Assembly (NCBI GenBank): GCA_029718625.1
Contig: CM056391.1
Span: 3,789,677-3,853,676 of the forward strand
DNA: 64,000 nucleotides
DNA from: Synaphobranchus kaupii
Lineage: Eukaryota > Chordata > Actinopteri > Anguilliformes > Synaphobranchidae
Direction of reading: 5' to 3'
Position numbers and translations under genes: made by a program. The notes beneath the pieces were generated by a model. That model was not told where the DNA came from, ran no database searches, and saw only the letters and a list, made by a program, of their open reading frames with translations. Positions 1-9,660 of the stretch are shown here, piece after piece. Every line of letters starts with the position of its first letter. The first letter of the stretch is position 1.

Positions 1-187
1 ATTAATGCAAAATTTGCTAATATGATTCATCACGCTTGTGACAGGCCAGTTCAGCTGTGTGACTCCATTAGAATGGGTGCCATTTATCATCAACCTGCAC
101 CACTGTTATTCCCCAAAACCGTAACATGGTGCTTGTGAGTTTCAAACACACTCTTTCCTAAATGGGACTTGAAGCAGGGTGACACAG

Positions 188-472
188 AGGGGCAGTGAAC
201 AGTGCTTTCGCCTCATCGCAAGATGGTTCTGGGTTTGAATTCCGGGCCGAGGGCCTTTCTGTGTGGAGTCTGCATGTTCTCCCCGTGTCCGCGTGGGTTT
301 CCTCCCACAGTCCAAAGACATGCAGGTTAGGCTAATTGGAGACTCTAAATTGCCCCTAGGTATGAGCGTGAGTGACTGGTGTGTGAGACCTGCGATGGAT
401 TTGCTGACCTGTCACAGTGTATTTGTGCCTGACTAGAAGTAAATGGTTTAGAAAATAGAGGGATGGATGGGA
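188..472 (+). mobile_element. SINE-like repeat, family S1
   Basis: A diverged copy of a short interspersed repeat present at least four times in this window. The head has a tRNA-like promoter remnant (GGTTCTGGGTTTGAATTCC at the B-box position). The body carries the shared phrases TGCATGTTCTCCCCGTGTC and TTTCCTCCCACAGTCCAAAG, and the end has a GGATGGATGG tail. The layout (tRNA-like head, body, short simple tail) matches a polymerase III SINE. The same repeat is widespread in fish genomes, but I do not assign a Repbase name. Confidence 0.65.
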
Positions 473-608
473 CTTAAAGCTTAAAAAAATGTATTTACTG
501 AGATTTAACGTCTGACCTTATGGTTTTGTGTTTTGAATTTCAGACCAGGTGGTAGTTCGGTTGGCGGCCCCCATAATGGAATGTACTGAAAATCAGGGAT
601 GTTGGAAA

Positions 609-768
609 GCACATCGATCTCCCAACGGTTCAGATGTCTGTGTGCAAAGCACATCGATCTCCCAAAGGTTCAGATGTCTGTGTGCAAAGCACATCGATCT
701 CCCAACGGTTCAGATGTCTGTGTGCAAAGCACATCGATCTCCCAAAGGTTCAGATGTCTGTGTGCAAA
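609..768. repeat. 40-bp tandem repeat, 4 copies
   Basis: Four head-to-tail 40-bp units (starts 609, 649, 689, 729). They alternate at one site, CCAACGG in units 1 and 3 and CCAAAGG in units 2 and 4, so the array looks like a duplicated 80-bp dimer. Because 40 is not a multiple of three, several frames stay open across it, and I regard those small ORFs as artefacts. Confidence 0.9.
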
Positions 769-2432
769 GCCGACAGTCGAAACAGCGGCAAGACTCCAGC
801 TTCAAAACCTCACGGTAAGTCACCCCTGCACTTCAATGTGGGTAAAATTATTATTATAAGAAGCGCTTTAACCCTGTAGACACCAGTGAGTTCCTGAAGA
901 CTATTGACAATTTTAATAGAAATATGTTTCTTCTTTACCTGTACCTGTAACTTTACCTGGTTTCGCTCATGAATTCATTCTCCTGGGTCTGCAGGAGCCT
1001 TTTAAAATTGGGCAAAACCTAAAGAATTTAAGAACTTCAGATACATATTTGCTCTGTGTCTGCTGCACCAACTGCTACCCTTTTCTCAGAAAATGAGATT
1101 GCCAGTGTAATTTAGGGAATTTTTCCTGCCGTGAGGAAAATACCGTTGGGAGTAATGCAGTAAATGTCAGGCCCACACCTGTCCCATGGAACTCCAGAGA
1201 GGAGGAGGGCTCAGATTTAGGAACCATCTTCTTCATACCTGGTGTTTTATACCTGGCAGGACTCTCAAAGCAAACTCAAAGCGGATGTGCTGTAACTGAA
1301 TTGAAAATGTGCCCTGTGGCAAGGGGAGGATTTAGAAATTATTTTTGAAGTAGAGCTGTGATTCTGACACGCTAAGCTGCGCCGTGCACCACTGTGGCAG
1401 ACTCCAGGTTCAGTAGGTCCGCTGGGTCAGGAACTGTAGTGGCTCTTAAGTTATGAATAATGCTGTTTTTATTTTTAAAGAAAGCACCGTGGAGTGACAA
1501 ACCTGAGATTGATCTCTGTGGGTATTCAAGGGTGTAAAAGCCTTTTTTTTCTGCTCCCATTCCACATTTATATGATGTAAGTTACCACAGTGAGTGAATG
1601 TGAAAAGCGGTGTCATTTGACATTTTAACTGACGGGTTCAACCACTGGCGGGTCAGTTTTGCTGAAGGTACGTCCAGTTTAGGAGCTTCTGCATTGTGGG
1701 GCTCCTCCAGGAGCAGTAGCTGATTGGCTGGCGGATTGCAGAATGTTAACTAATTGGTCGACACTGACTCCGCCCATTTTGTGGGATGTGCTCCCTCCCG
1801 AACTGATAGAGGGCCTTGGAGTGAAGGGACGGGCCTTCAGGTGCACTTGGGAATTACAAATCGGTGAGAAAATTGAGGATGTTTTTAAAAGTCACTTGTT
1901 CCCCAGAGCGGTTCGTTATTTTTCCGCACGGTTAGTTGCTGTGTCTCAGTTCTGTAGATCACCATCGGCGCACGCTGTCCTGTTTGACTTTGCCTGAAGT
2001 CTCACGGTTTGTTCTCTTTGAAAGTCAAGTCCAATCCATCGCATCTGGCGGTATTGTGCGAAACTACAGTAGAGCGCTAAGAATGCACTGACCTGTCCAA
2101 ACATCTGAAAGGCTTTATGCGCGCTCCAAACGTTCGCTCAATAACACATCACACGCAGACGATGAAAGGAGCGTTCTTGGAACTGAAGATAGATGCTGCA
2201 CCTCGTCATATTAAACGAGCGGCTTTGTTCCGTGAGAAGCCGTCGATTCCAACGCCAGTCCTGACGTCTGCGGCGTGGTCAGACTTGGCCAAGGATGAAC
2301 AAACAATGGGAAAGCAGGCTCCAAAGCTAACCGGCAAACACACGCATTACATGGCATTTCACTTCAGAAATGACAGTTACTCACAGCATGGATCTAACAT
2401 ATGGATCACATTAATGCTGTTATTGAATTATT
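769..2432. other. Non-coding stretch, no gene recognised
   Basis: No coding similarity, RNA gene or recognised repeat was seen. The one feature of note is a promoter-like cluster near 1719-1780 (separate entry). Short ORFs at 1743-1997 and 2117-2455 have no recognisable domain. Confidence 0.5.
1719..1780. promoter_or_regulatory. Candidate CCAAT/GC-box cluster
   Basis: Within about 60 bases there are two inverted CCAAT boxes (TGATTGGCTGG near 1721 and CTAATTGGTCG near 1750) followed by a GC-box-like CTCCGCCCA near 1770. Closely spaced CCAAT and Sp1-type sites are typical of TATA-less vertebrate promoters. No exon of a recognisable gene follows, so a promoter here is only a possibility. Confidence 0.25.
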
Positions 2433-2560
2433 GCAAGGCAAGTTTATTTGTATAGCACCTTTCAAACAGCAGGCAATTCAAAGTGCTTTACATAAGAAAT
2501 AAAAGACAATAGAACATTTAAAAGACAATACAAAAGGAAATAAGATAAAAACACATAAAA
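2433..2560 (+). repeat. Fish interspersed repeat fragment
   Basis: The stretch begins AAGGCAAGTTTATTTGTATA, continues with AATTCAAAGTGCTTTACATA, and ends A-rich. I recognise this as a very common interspersed repeat end in teleost genomes. Its class was not determined. It also ends the open frame of the 2117-2455 ORF, which argues against that ORF being a gene. Confidence 0.5.
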
Positions 2561-3293
2561 GGCTACAGTCACATACACATACCACCATGCCGCCTGGTTA
2601 GTTTGGCCCGTCTTGCCTGCAGAACCGTCTCTAGGGTTTTGGTGGCCCTGTACAAGAATGTTGGGGGTGAATGCTGTGCAATTAAAATGTGTTCCAAAAA
2701 CAACACAACTTGAATTGTGCGGCCCAGGAATGGTTGTGTCCCTAAATGAGTGTTTATGCCAGCGGCTGGCTCTGCTTGCCTGGTAGGCACAAAGGAAATG
2801 TAATGCCCACAGGAGCCTTCCAGTTCAAGTCAGACGTGCTTTCAACAAGCCAAACGATAGTGAGCAATTTGATCAAATTTAAAAAATGTTTTGTCTTCAC
2901 CGCAGACATTTGCTAATGATAGCTAACAGTCTGAAAAGGTGGCCTAGTGCCCGGTGAACAAAATGGCCGCCAAAGGGTAAGACAGCAAGAGAACAAAAAA
3001 AAAAACAATAAAAAGGACAATCATTTGGCTGTTATAATGAATTTTAGTAAAGTTGTTTTTGTTAAAAAAGAATAATAATTTTATAATAATAAAAAAAATA
3101 CTTCCTGTTGTCACATCCATCTTAATTAAATCACTCTCAATTGGCTAACAAAACAGACCTTTCAACAAATCCTTCAAAAGTAATCTGTTAGACCAGAACA
3201 CAAGCCTTGTTTCCACATCTCTTTATGCAAAGTATATCTGATTTATTGACAAATCCAACACGTGTGATATTGGACATTGGGGGGTTTAGGCTG

Positions 3294-3363
3294 GGTTTTT
3301 CTGTGAAGCGCATTGTGACAACTAGTTGTGAAATGCACTATATAAATATTGATTTGATTTGAT
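3294..3363 (+). mobile_element. SINE 3' tail fragment
   Basis: The segment TGTGAAGCGCATTGTGACAA followed by CACTATATAAATATTGATTT and a TTTGA repeat resembles the 3' tail shared by several fish SINE/LINE families. No tRNA-like head was found upstream, so it is a truncated copy. Confidence 0.45.
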
Positions 3364-3417
3364 ACTATACGCGCAAGAAATGGGACATGAACACAGGTCT
3401 ATTGTGCTTAGCAGCCC

Positions 3418-3535
3418 GCCTGATTGGACAGGAGTGCTAGTGAAATCACGGACCTGCCCGAAACCGACCAATGACAATGGAGAAAGCGGCTGTCTACTGA
3501 ACTGACCAATGACAATGAGGAAAGGGGCGGATGTC
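3418..3535. promoter_or_regulatory. Candidate CCAAT/GC-box cluster with internal duplication
   Basis: The stretch has an inverted CCAAT (CTGATTGGACA near 3420), then two copies of GACCAATGACAATG about 37 bp apart (near 3467 and 3504), then a GC box (GGGGCGGA near 3525). Three CCAAT-type sites and a GC box in about 110 bp is promoter-like. No gene can be attached to it, and it sits just after a SINE tail. Function is speculative. Confidence 0.25.
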
Positions 3536-4627
3536 ACTCTCACGTGCAACAGGTGAGCACAGACAGGTGACAGGGACAGCAAACGGAAACATTTGCATGT
3601 ATTAGCAGAGGGGTTAGATCTCCCATTTCCAAGGATTTCTGATAAATTTCAATCAGTAGAACTGAGTTCTCTAGTGTGATTAAGTATATAAAGATGAATG
3701 TGGCATGGAATCACAGGTTCATTTGAACTGGATGTGATATGCTGCATGGTAGCTGTGCATTGTGATCTGTAAAGCAATAAGGCTGTAGGCTACGTAGGCT
3801 ATGTAGATGTGATTGATGAATTTCTCTCTGGGGAATCAACTGGCACACAGCAGATGTTTACTTAATTAAATAATGACAACAGATGTTTGATTGCTAATTT
3901 ACCCTTGTTTCCAGTGTGCTCTATTTGAATTATTGAATTTGTGTACCGATAAACATTTTTTTAAATTGATTTTCAGAAATGTATCCAAACATTAAACACG
4001 AATCACGATTTGCAGAACGAATCTAGTTTTCAGCACATTCATAACATTGTGTCTTGAGTTAGAAGCACACTCTTTGTGGTGTTTATGAATGTCAAAATAT
4101 TAATGCGCATCACACTACAGCCAGACAGTCCACACCCCCACAGAATTATCCAGCCCTTGTCACTTTCACTGAAAGCAGACACTGATAAAAGTACATCAGA
4201 AAACAACAACATGTCGAAAATACAAAACTTGTCCAAATGCTTCAGGCATTGATGTTTTTGTGGCCTAAGTCCGATGCACTTACTTCTGTTGACCACCAGG
4301 GGCTGCTAGTGTGCCAGAGGTTTCCGCAGTCTCTGAGCCACTCCTCAATAAGGTATATGGGTGCAGGGAAGTGGAGCTCTGTCTGTTTCACACGTAACTT
4401 AAGAGAAGATAAACATCACTGTGTTTAGACAAGATCAAGATTTTTAACCACAATCCAAAGGTGACTCAACTCACCACATTCAAGCGGTCTCGAACTGGTT
4501 TGACCGCAATTACAGCATTTATAATCGCAGCCGTTTACTGCCCCCACACAACAATCAGTGAATTGAGGAGCGTACAACAAGAGCCTTCCAGCATTATGTC
4601 CTTGCCCCCCATTGTCAAGGCAATATA

Positions 4628-5170
4628 CACTGCCCGGCCAAAAAAAAAGTCGCACACTCTAATATTTCGTTGGACTGCCTTTAGCTTTGATTACGGCGCG
4701 CATTTGTTGTGGCATTGTTTCGACGACCTTATGCAATGTCACAACATTTATTTCCATCCAGAGTTGCATGAATTTTTGGCTGAGATCTTGTATTGACGAA
4801 GGGAGAGTCGAACCACTCCGTAAAGTCTTCTCCAGCACATCCCAAAGACTTTCAATGGGGTTAAGGTCAGGAATCTGGTGGCTAATTCATGTGTGAAAAT
4901 GATTCCTCATGCTCCCTGAACCACTCTTTCACAATTTGAGCCCGATGAATCTTGGCATTGTCATCCTGGCATATGCCCATTGATGGGATAACCTGGTCAT
5001 TCAGTACGTTCAGGTACTTAGCTGACTTAATTTTATTGCTGCATAATGTTGCTGAGCCTAGACCTGACCAACTGAAGCAACCCCAGATCATAACACTGCC
5101 TCCAGAGGCTTGTACAGTGGGCACTATGCATGACGGGTGCAATGGCGACTTTTTTTTTGGCCGGGCAGTG
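4628..5170 (-). mobile_element. Tc1-type deletion derivative, copy 1
   Basis: A 543-bp element flanked by TA at 4626-4627 and 5171-5172. Its inverted ends begin CACTGCCCGGCCAAAAAAAA and are about 26 bp long. On the minus strand the interior encodes the C-terminal part of a Tc1/mariner transposase. Recognisable pieces are [16 protein letters not shown] and the second catalytic-Asp block DDNAKIHRA, and the third acidic block is in a shifted frame. The N-terminal DNA-binding half is absent, and the left inverted end joins directly to mid-transposase sequence. It cannot make transposase and would need help in trans. The same junction occurs in the copies at 7442 and 61105. Confidence 0.9.
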
Positions 5171-5289
5171 TAGAACGGACAGCAGTCTGTCAGCATCAGT
5201 TTTTTTATATTCTTGATTTAAATTTTAAAAAAAATACAATGCAGACAGTAGTGGTAATTATATCCATGGTTTATTTTCACTGATGAACT

Positions 5290-5475
5290 GCATGCCTCAA
5301 TTGGCCCTGATCCTCTCTGCGTGGAGTTCGCACGGTCTCTCTCCTTGTCCGTGTGGGTTTCCTCTGGGTACTCCGGTTTCCTCCCACAGACCCAAGGACA
5401 CGTAAGCTTAGGAACTGCGCAGGTCCTCATTGTCAATGAGAATCTGCTCTCAATTGACCATCCTGGTTAAATAAA
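5290..5475 (+). mobile_element. S1-like repeat fragment
   Basis: A diverged internal piece of the S1 family, with GCGTGGAGTTCGCACG, GTGTGGGTTTCCTCTGGGTA and TTTCCTCCCACAGACCC. It is followed by CCTGGTTAAATAAAGGT, another frequent fish repeat ending. The tRNA-like head is missing, so this may be a composite of two repeats. Confidence 0.45.
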
Positions 5476-5479
5476 GGTC

Positions 5480-6600
5480 TGTACTTGAGCAGCTGAAAGA
5501 AATTAAATCGGGGAAAGGCAAACAATGGCTGAATTCCTCTTAGAGCGGTTTGCTTTTGTTTGTTTATTTTTCTCCAGTTCAAATTTATTGCGGCCTCTTA
5601 GGATTCAGAAGGTTTTGAGCTCCTTGGCTGTATAGCGGTAACATCTGCCATGGTGGTTTCTCGTATTGCCACTGGGTGTGGAAATGACTAGATGCCATAA
5701 ATACTTGACTTGCCTCATAGCAACGCTCTCTGGACACATGCACTCAGTGCACATAAACCTCTGTCCGCACGAGGTGGGTGGGGTCTGCCAGCGGCGTACC
5801 GCACAAGCAGAATAGATTCGCCGAGCAAGCCAGGAACCGATGCAGCGTGACCGTGAGAGCACATTTATGTGTCCTCAGTTTTCCTTGTTCGACAGTCGAG
5901 TGGCGTGTGTGCTATTATGCGCATGTGCAGTGAGGGAAATAGTTAGTGCAGGCACGGGTCGAACCATTGTGGACTCCAAGGTCATGTCCAAGACATTTTC
6001 AAGATGCATATCAGTAAATTTCTCTCAGGTTGTGGTAGAGACTTTTTAGACCTAAAGAGGGCAGCAAAACGTTACTAGTGCCAGGTCTGCCTCAAATATT
6101 GCTATCGCTGAAGAAAAAATAATTTACAGCTGTGTCCAAATCAGAATACTACTGCATCCCCTGTCCTGTGTACTAGGCTGTGTACTGTGATGTCATACTG
6201 TGTACTGTTCACTTCATACTGTTTTGTACACGACATGCAGTAGCCTATGTGAAAAATATCCTCCACACTATGATCAATTTAGTTAGCTGAATTAGCAAAC
6301 AGCCTGAAGTGCTCTGCTGTTTATTTTACTGTAGCCTTTGGTTGAATTCCTTAAAAAATGATGGGTGTGGATAATGTTTTCTCAAATCTCGAGTCCAGCT
6401 CAAAGTCCTAAATTGGTGCAGTTTTTCACCTCCGACTCACAAAATGCACACTTAAGTAACTACTACAAAAAAAAGAAAAAGAAAGTTAGATTACCATACC
6501 CCAAACCCTCCAAGGTAATCTTTGGGGTCTTGGTTATGATCCTGGCTGAAAACCGTTATATCCAATGTGGTTAAGCAAGTAAACAAATACATAGTGCACT
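5480..6600. other. Non-coding stretch, nothing recognised
   Basis: No gene or structured repeat was seen. A short run of GTGTACT/CATACTGT words near 6165-6225 looks like degenerate repeat DNA. The ORFs at 5605-5862 and 5840-6049 overlap on opposite strands and show no domain. Confidence 0.4.
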
Positions 6601-6601
6601 G

Positions 6602-6905
6602 ACCTCCATCCATCCATTATCTAACCCACTTATTCTTGGTCAGGTTTGCAATGGGGCTGGAGCCTATCCCAGCATGCATTGTGCGAGAAGCAGGAATACA
6701 CACAGGACAGGTCGCCAATTTATCGCAGGGCACACACACCGTATACACATATGGGCAATTTAGAGTCTCCAATTAGCCTAACATGCAGTGTCTTTGGACT
6801 GTGGGAGGAAACCAGAGTACCCGGAGGAAACCCACGCGGACAGCCGGGATTCTAACTCTGTACCTTCTTGCTGTGAGGCGACAGTACTATCCACGGACCC
6901 TCCAT
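6602..6905 (-). mobile_element. SINE-like repeat, family S1, reverse copy
   Basis: A near full-length S1 copy on the minus strand. Read forward it starts with the CCATCCATCCATTATCTAAC tail complement, then the complement of the TGCTGGGATAGGCTCC body, the CCTCCCACAGTCCAAAGACA block, and a tRNA-like head near 6870-6900. It is unrelated to the adjacent Tc1 elements. Confidence 0.7.
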
Positions 6906-7441
6906 GCTTCCAGCACTGACATTACAAGTTTAAAAACAACTAAAAGCACATAAATCGTAATTGACCAATGCAAAGTAAAAAAAGCAATCACCACAGAATG
7001 ATTTAACAATGCAGAAAATGTGTGCATTACACTTATTTACACCAGCGTGAAAGCAGACCTAGTTCATGTTACATAAAAATCAATAACACAAACAACTGAA
7101 CCATTTCCTATGCTATTTCTCAATGATTCTCTTCTTTCCATAAAAATTGCCTGAATCGTTTGTCAAACGCAATTTTTCACCCCAAGTTCCATACCCAGTT
7201 ATGAGGTCTGTTATTGTTCCCAAATGGTTAAGGTTTATGGATACTAACACATGTAAACAAACTCTGCTCCTGTGCAATACTGTGACTCCAATCCGCCAAA
7301 TACGGAAATCTGCAGCTTAACCAGGAAAAAGTACCAGGGAGTACCAGGGTGTTCATACCCTAGACACAAGCTATTATTAGTATATCCGTAATTTATTTAT
7401 TAGTATATCCGTAATTTATTCAAAATATTTCTTTACATATA
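6906..7441. other. Non-coding stretch, minor duplication only
   Basis: AT-rich with no gene. The only structure is a short direct duplication, ATTAGTATATCCGTAATTTA, repeated near 7377-7420 just before the Tc1 insertion. Confidence 0.4.
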
Positions 7442-7984
7442 CACTGCCTGGACAAAAAAAAAGTCGCCGTTGCACCCGTCATGCATAGTGCCCACTGTAC
7501 AAGCCCCTGGAGGCAGTGTTAAGATCTGGGCTTTCTTCAATTGGTCAGGTCTAGGCTCAGCAATGTTATGCAGCAATAAAATGAAGTTAGCTGAGTACCT
7601 GAATGTACTGAATGACCAGGTTATCCCATCAATGGGCATATTCCAGGACGACAATGCCAAGATTCATCGGGCTCAAATTGTGAAAGAGTGGTTCAGGGAG
7701 GATGAGGAATAATTTTCACACATGAATTGGCAACCAGAGTCCTGACCTTAACCCCATTGAAAGTCTTTGGGATGTGCTGGAGAAGACTTTACGGAGTGGT
7801 TCGACTCTCCCGTCGTCAATACAGGATCTCGGCCAAAAATGAATGCAACTCTGGACGGAAATAAATGTTGTGACGTTGCATAAGGTTGTCGAAACAATGC
7901 CACGAGGAATGCGCGCCGTAATCAAAGCTAAAGGTGGTCCAACGAAATATTAGAGTGCAACTTTTTTTTTGGCCAGGCGCAGTG
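7442..7984 (+). mobile_element. Tc1-type deletion derivative, copy 2
   Basis: A second copy of the internally deleted Tc1 element, in the opposite orientation to copy 1, flanked by TA at 7440-7441 and 7985-7986. The left end is CACTGCCTGGACAAAAAAAA, and the right end carries a small insertion (GGCCAGGCGCAGTG). The plus strand encodes the transposase C-terminal half with GMHFQDD-type spacing (here [19 protein letters not shown]). The downstream [17 protein letters not shown] block, which carries the third catalytic Glu, is in a different frame. It is non-autonomous and decayed. Confidence 0.9.
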
Positions 7985-8008
7985 TATATTGTATGTTGGT
8001 AGCTATAC

Positions 8009-8254
8009 TGGGAGCGGCACGGTGGTGCAGTGGTTAGCACTGTTGCCTCACAGCAAGAAGGTACCGAGTTTGAATCCCGGCCGAGGACCCTTCTGTGTGG
8101 AGTTTGCATGTTCTCCCCGTGTCTGCGTGGGTTTCCTGCAATGGATTGGCGGCCTGTCCAGGGTGTCCTCTCGCCCAATGCATGCTGGGATAGGCTCCAG
8201 CACCCCCCATGGCCCTGACCAGGAATAAGCAGGTTAGATAATGGATGGATGGTT
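8009..8254 (+). mobile_element. SINE-like repeat, family S1, with target duplication
   Basis: A well-preserved S1 copy. The head GCGGCACGGTGGTGCAGTGG holds an A-box match (TGGTGCAGTGG), and GAGTTTGAATCCCGG is the B-box region, with the two boxes about 40 bp apart as in tRNA-derived SINEs. The body has an internal deletion relative to the reverse copy at 6602, and it ends in ATAATGGATGGATGG. GCTATAC at 8002-8008 and 8255-8261 is a probable target-site duplication, which supports insertion by reverse transcription. Confidence 0.8.
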
Positions 8255-8533
8255 GCTATACATTTCACATGGTCTGATGAGAAACACTGGTTTTGCCTGC
8301 GATTAACTTCTATCCTCCTCCCACTAGATGTCAGCCTTTGCTAGCTGTGACATTTGTCAAATATCATTGTTCATCAACAGGAGCGCATAACCAACGAAAA
8401 TGTATGAATACAGTCAAGGCCGTGCTTGACACGGTATGAGGGGCGGCTTAGGACATAATTCATATTGGACCTCTCACAAACATATATTCTCTCTCTCACA
8501 TACAGTACATATGTTCTCACTTTCATATACATA

Positions 8534-9245
8534 CAGTCGGGTCCCATAAGTATTTGGGACAGTGACACAATTTTTGTTGATTTGGCTCTGTACACCGGCA
8601 AATTGCATTTTAAATGGAACAGTGACTATAAGGTTAAAGTGCAGGCTTTTAGCTTTAACTTGTAGGTTTTAACGTCCATATCGGGTGAACAGTGTAGCAA
8701 TGTAACCCTTTTTTATACATGCCCCCCCCCCCCCCCCCCCCCCATTTTAGGGGACCAAAAGTAATTGGGCAAATTAACATAAACTTTAATAAAGTTATAA
8801 TATTTAATATTTGGTTGCATATCCTTTGCATGTCATGACTTCCTGATGTCTGTGACCCAACAACATCAAAAGACTCATCTTATTTTCAGGTACTCTTACA
8901 AGCAATACTATAATCTCTCTGCATTTGAATGGATCTCTATGGGAATTGGGGGGGTGGGACTAGATTAAGATGTAAATTACATGGGAATAGTATGGAACAC
9001 ATGGTTGGTTTAAATGGCTGTAACATCAAGGGTCTGAGGTATCAAACGAGCCTCAAACCATCACTCTGCTGCCAGTTATGCAGTAGATATGGATGGATAA
9101 CTTGGAAGGTTTCTTCTCCTGACTTATTTTTCCATAGTTCAATAGGAAAATGTCAGGAGAAACAACCCTTAAAGTGATCCATCCATATCTACTGCATATC
9201 TGGCAGCAGAGTGATGGTTTGAGGCTCGTTTGATACCTCAGACCA
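8534..9245. mobile_element. Tc1-type transposon remnant ending in a long hairpin
   Basis: It begins after a TA with an end resembling fish Tc1-type termini (CAGTCGGGTCCCATAAGTAT). A related inner block, GGGGACCAAAAGTAATTGGG, lies about 213 bp further in, giving an outer/inner direct-repeat layout (IR/DR type). A C-run (8722-8743) interrupts it. From about 8787 it matches, as reverse complement, the interior of the element at 54431-55061, so both belong to one family. It ends in the hairpin at 9031-9244. No transposase frame survives and the right terminus was not identified. Confidence 0.5.
9031..9244. repeat. Long inverted repeat with 66-bp arms
   Basis: Arms 9031-9096 and 9179-9244 are reverse complements over 66 bp with one mismatch seen by eye (GCCAGTTATG versus GCCAGATATG). 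The 82-bp loop is itself a weaker inverted repeat (TTTCTTCTCCTGAC against GTCAGGAGAAACAA). A transcript of either strand could fold into one long hairpin. Only the right-arm side is present in the related copy at 54431-54600. Confidence 0.9.
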
Positions 9246-9287
9246 CTGTCTGTTTTGTGCCCTATACAGTCACAGTGTATGTGCTGC

Positions 9288-9384
9288 TGCCCTGCCTGCA
9301 GTTGCCCTGCCTGCCTGCAGTTGCCCTGCCTGCAGTTGCCCTGCCTGCAGTTGCCCTGCCTGCAGTTGCCCTGCCTGCAGTTGC
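9288..9384. repeat. 15-bp minisatellite
   Basis: About six copies of TGCCCTGCCTGCAGT, one of them with an extra TGCC. It separates the hairpin from the DUF6729-like remnant. Because 15 is divisible by three, ORFs run through it on both strands, encoding pentapeptide repeats. These are not considered genes. Confidence 0.85.
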
Positions 9385-9394
9385 TGCTCCAGGT

Positions 9395-9660
9395 GATCCT
9401 CCATCTCTTGGCCTCTGAAAGAGATCCATTTTTGGTTGCCCTCAGAAATGAGGCGAGGCATCGCTCTGCAAGAGCAGAAATGGATTGCATCCACAGCGTG
9501 GGGAAACCAGAGGCTGCGGAGTGACCTGAAGCTGTGGTACGAACCACCCACCCCAGATCTGATCTACAACCAGGCTCCCACAGCAGAGCGCTTTTTTCAA
9601 ACCACAGGCTCCTGGTGTGGATGCCCTACCATCAGTGGAAGGTCTGAGGCCCACACTCTC
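9395..9660 (+). pseudogene. DUF6729-like coding remnant
   Basis: One plus-strand frame around 9525-9600 reads DLKLWYEPPTPDLIYNQAPT then AERFF. After a frameshift near 9600 the sequence resumes as RLLVWMPYHQWKV before a stop. This pattern (WY/FxPP..., then RxFFxxxLxVWxPxxxWxV) resembles the start of the DUF6729 domain found in multicopy fish genes of unknown function, many probably linked to mobile DNA. The frameshift and early stop mark it as a dead fragment. An AATAAA at 9701-9706 follows. The assignment is from memory of the family pattern, so it is tentative. Confidence 0.4.

Noticed and set aside
541..560. CAG followed by a frame reading DQVVVR considered as a calcineurin exon
   Set aside because: It only vaguely resembles the DRVVKA junction. 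The following residues do not continue the protein and run into a 40-bp repeat.
2117..2455. 112-codon plus-strand ORF
   Set aside because: No recognisable domain, and its end runs into a dispersed fish repeat.
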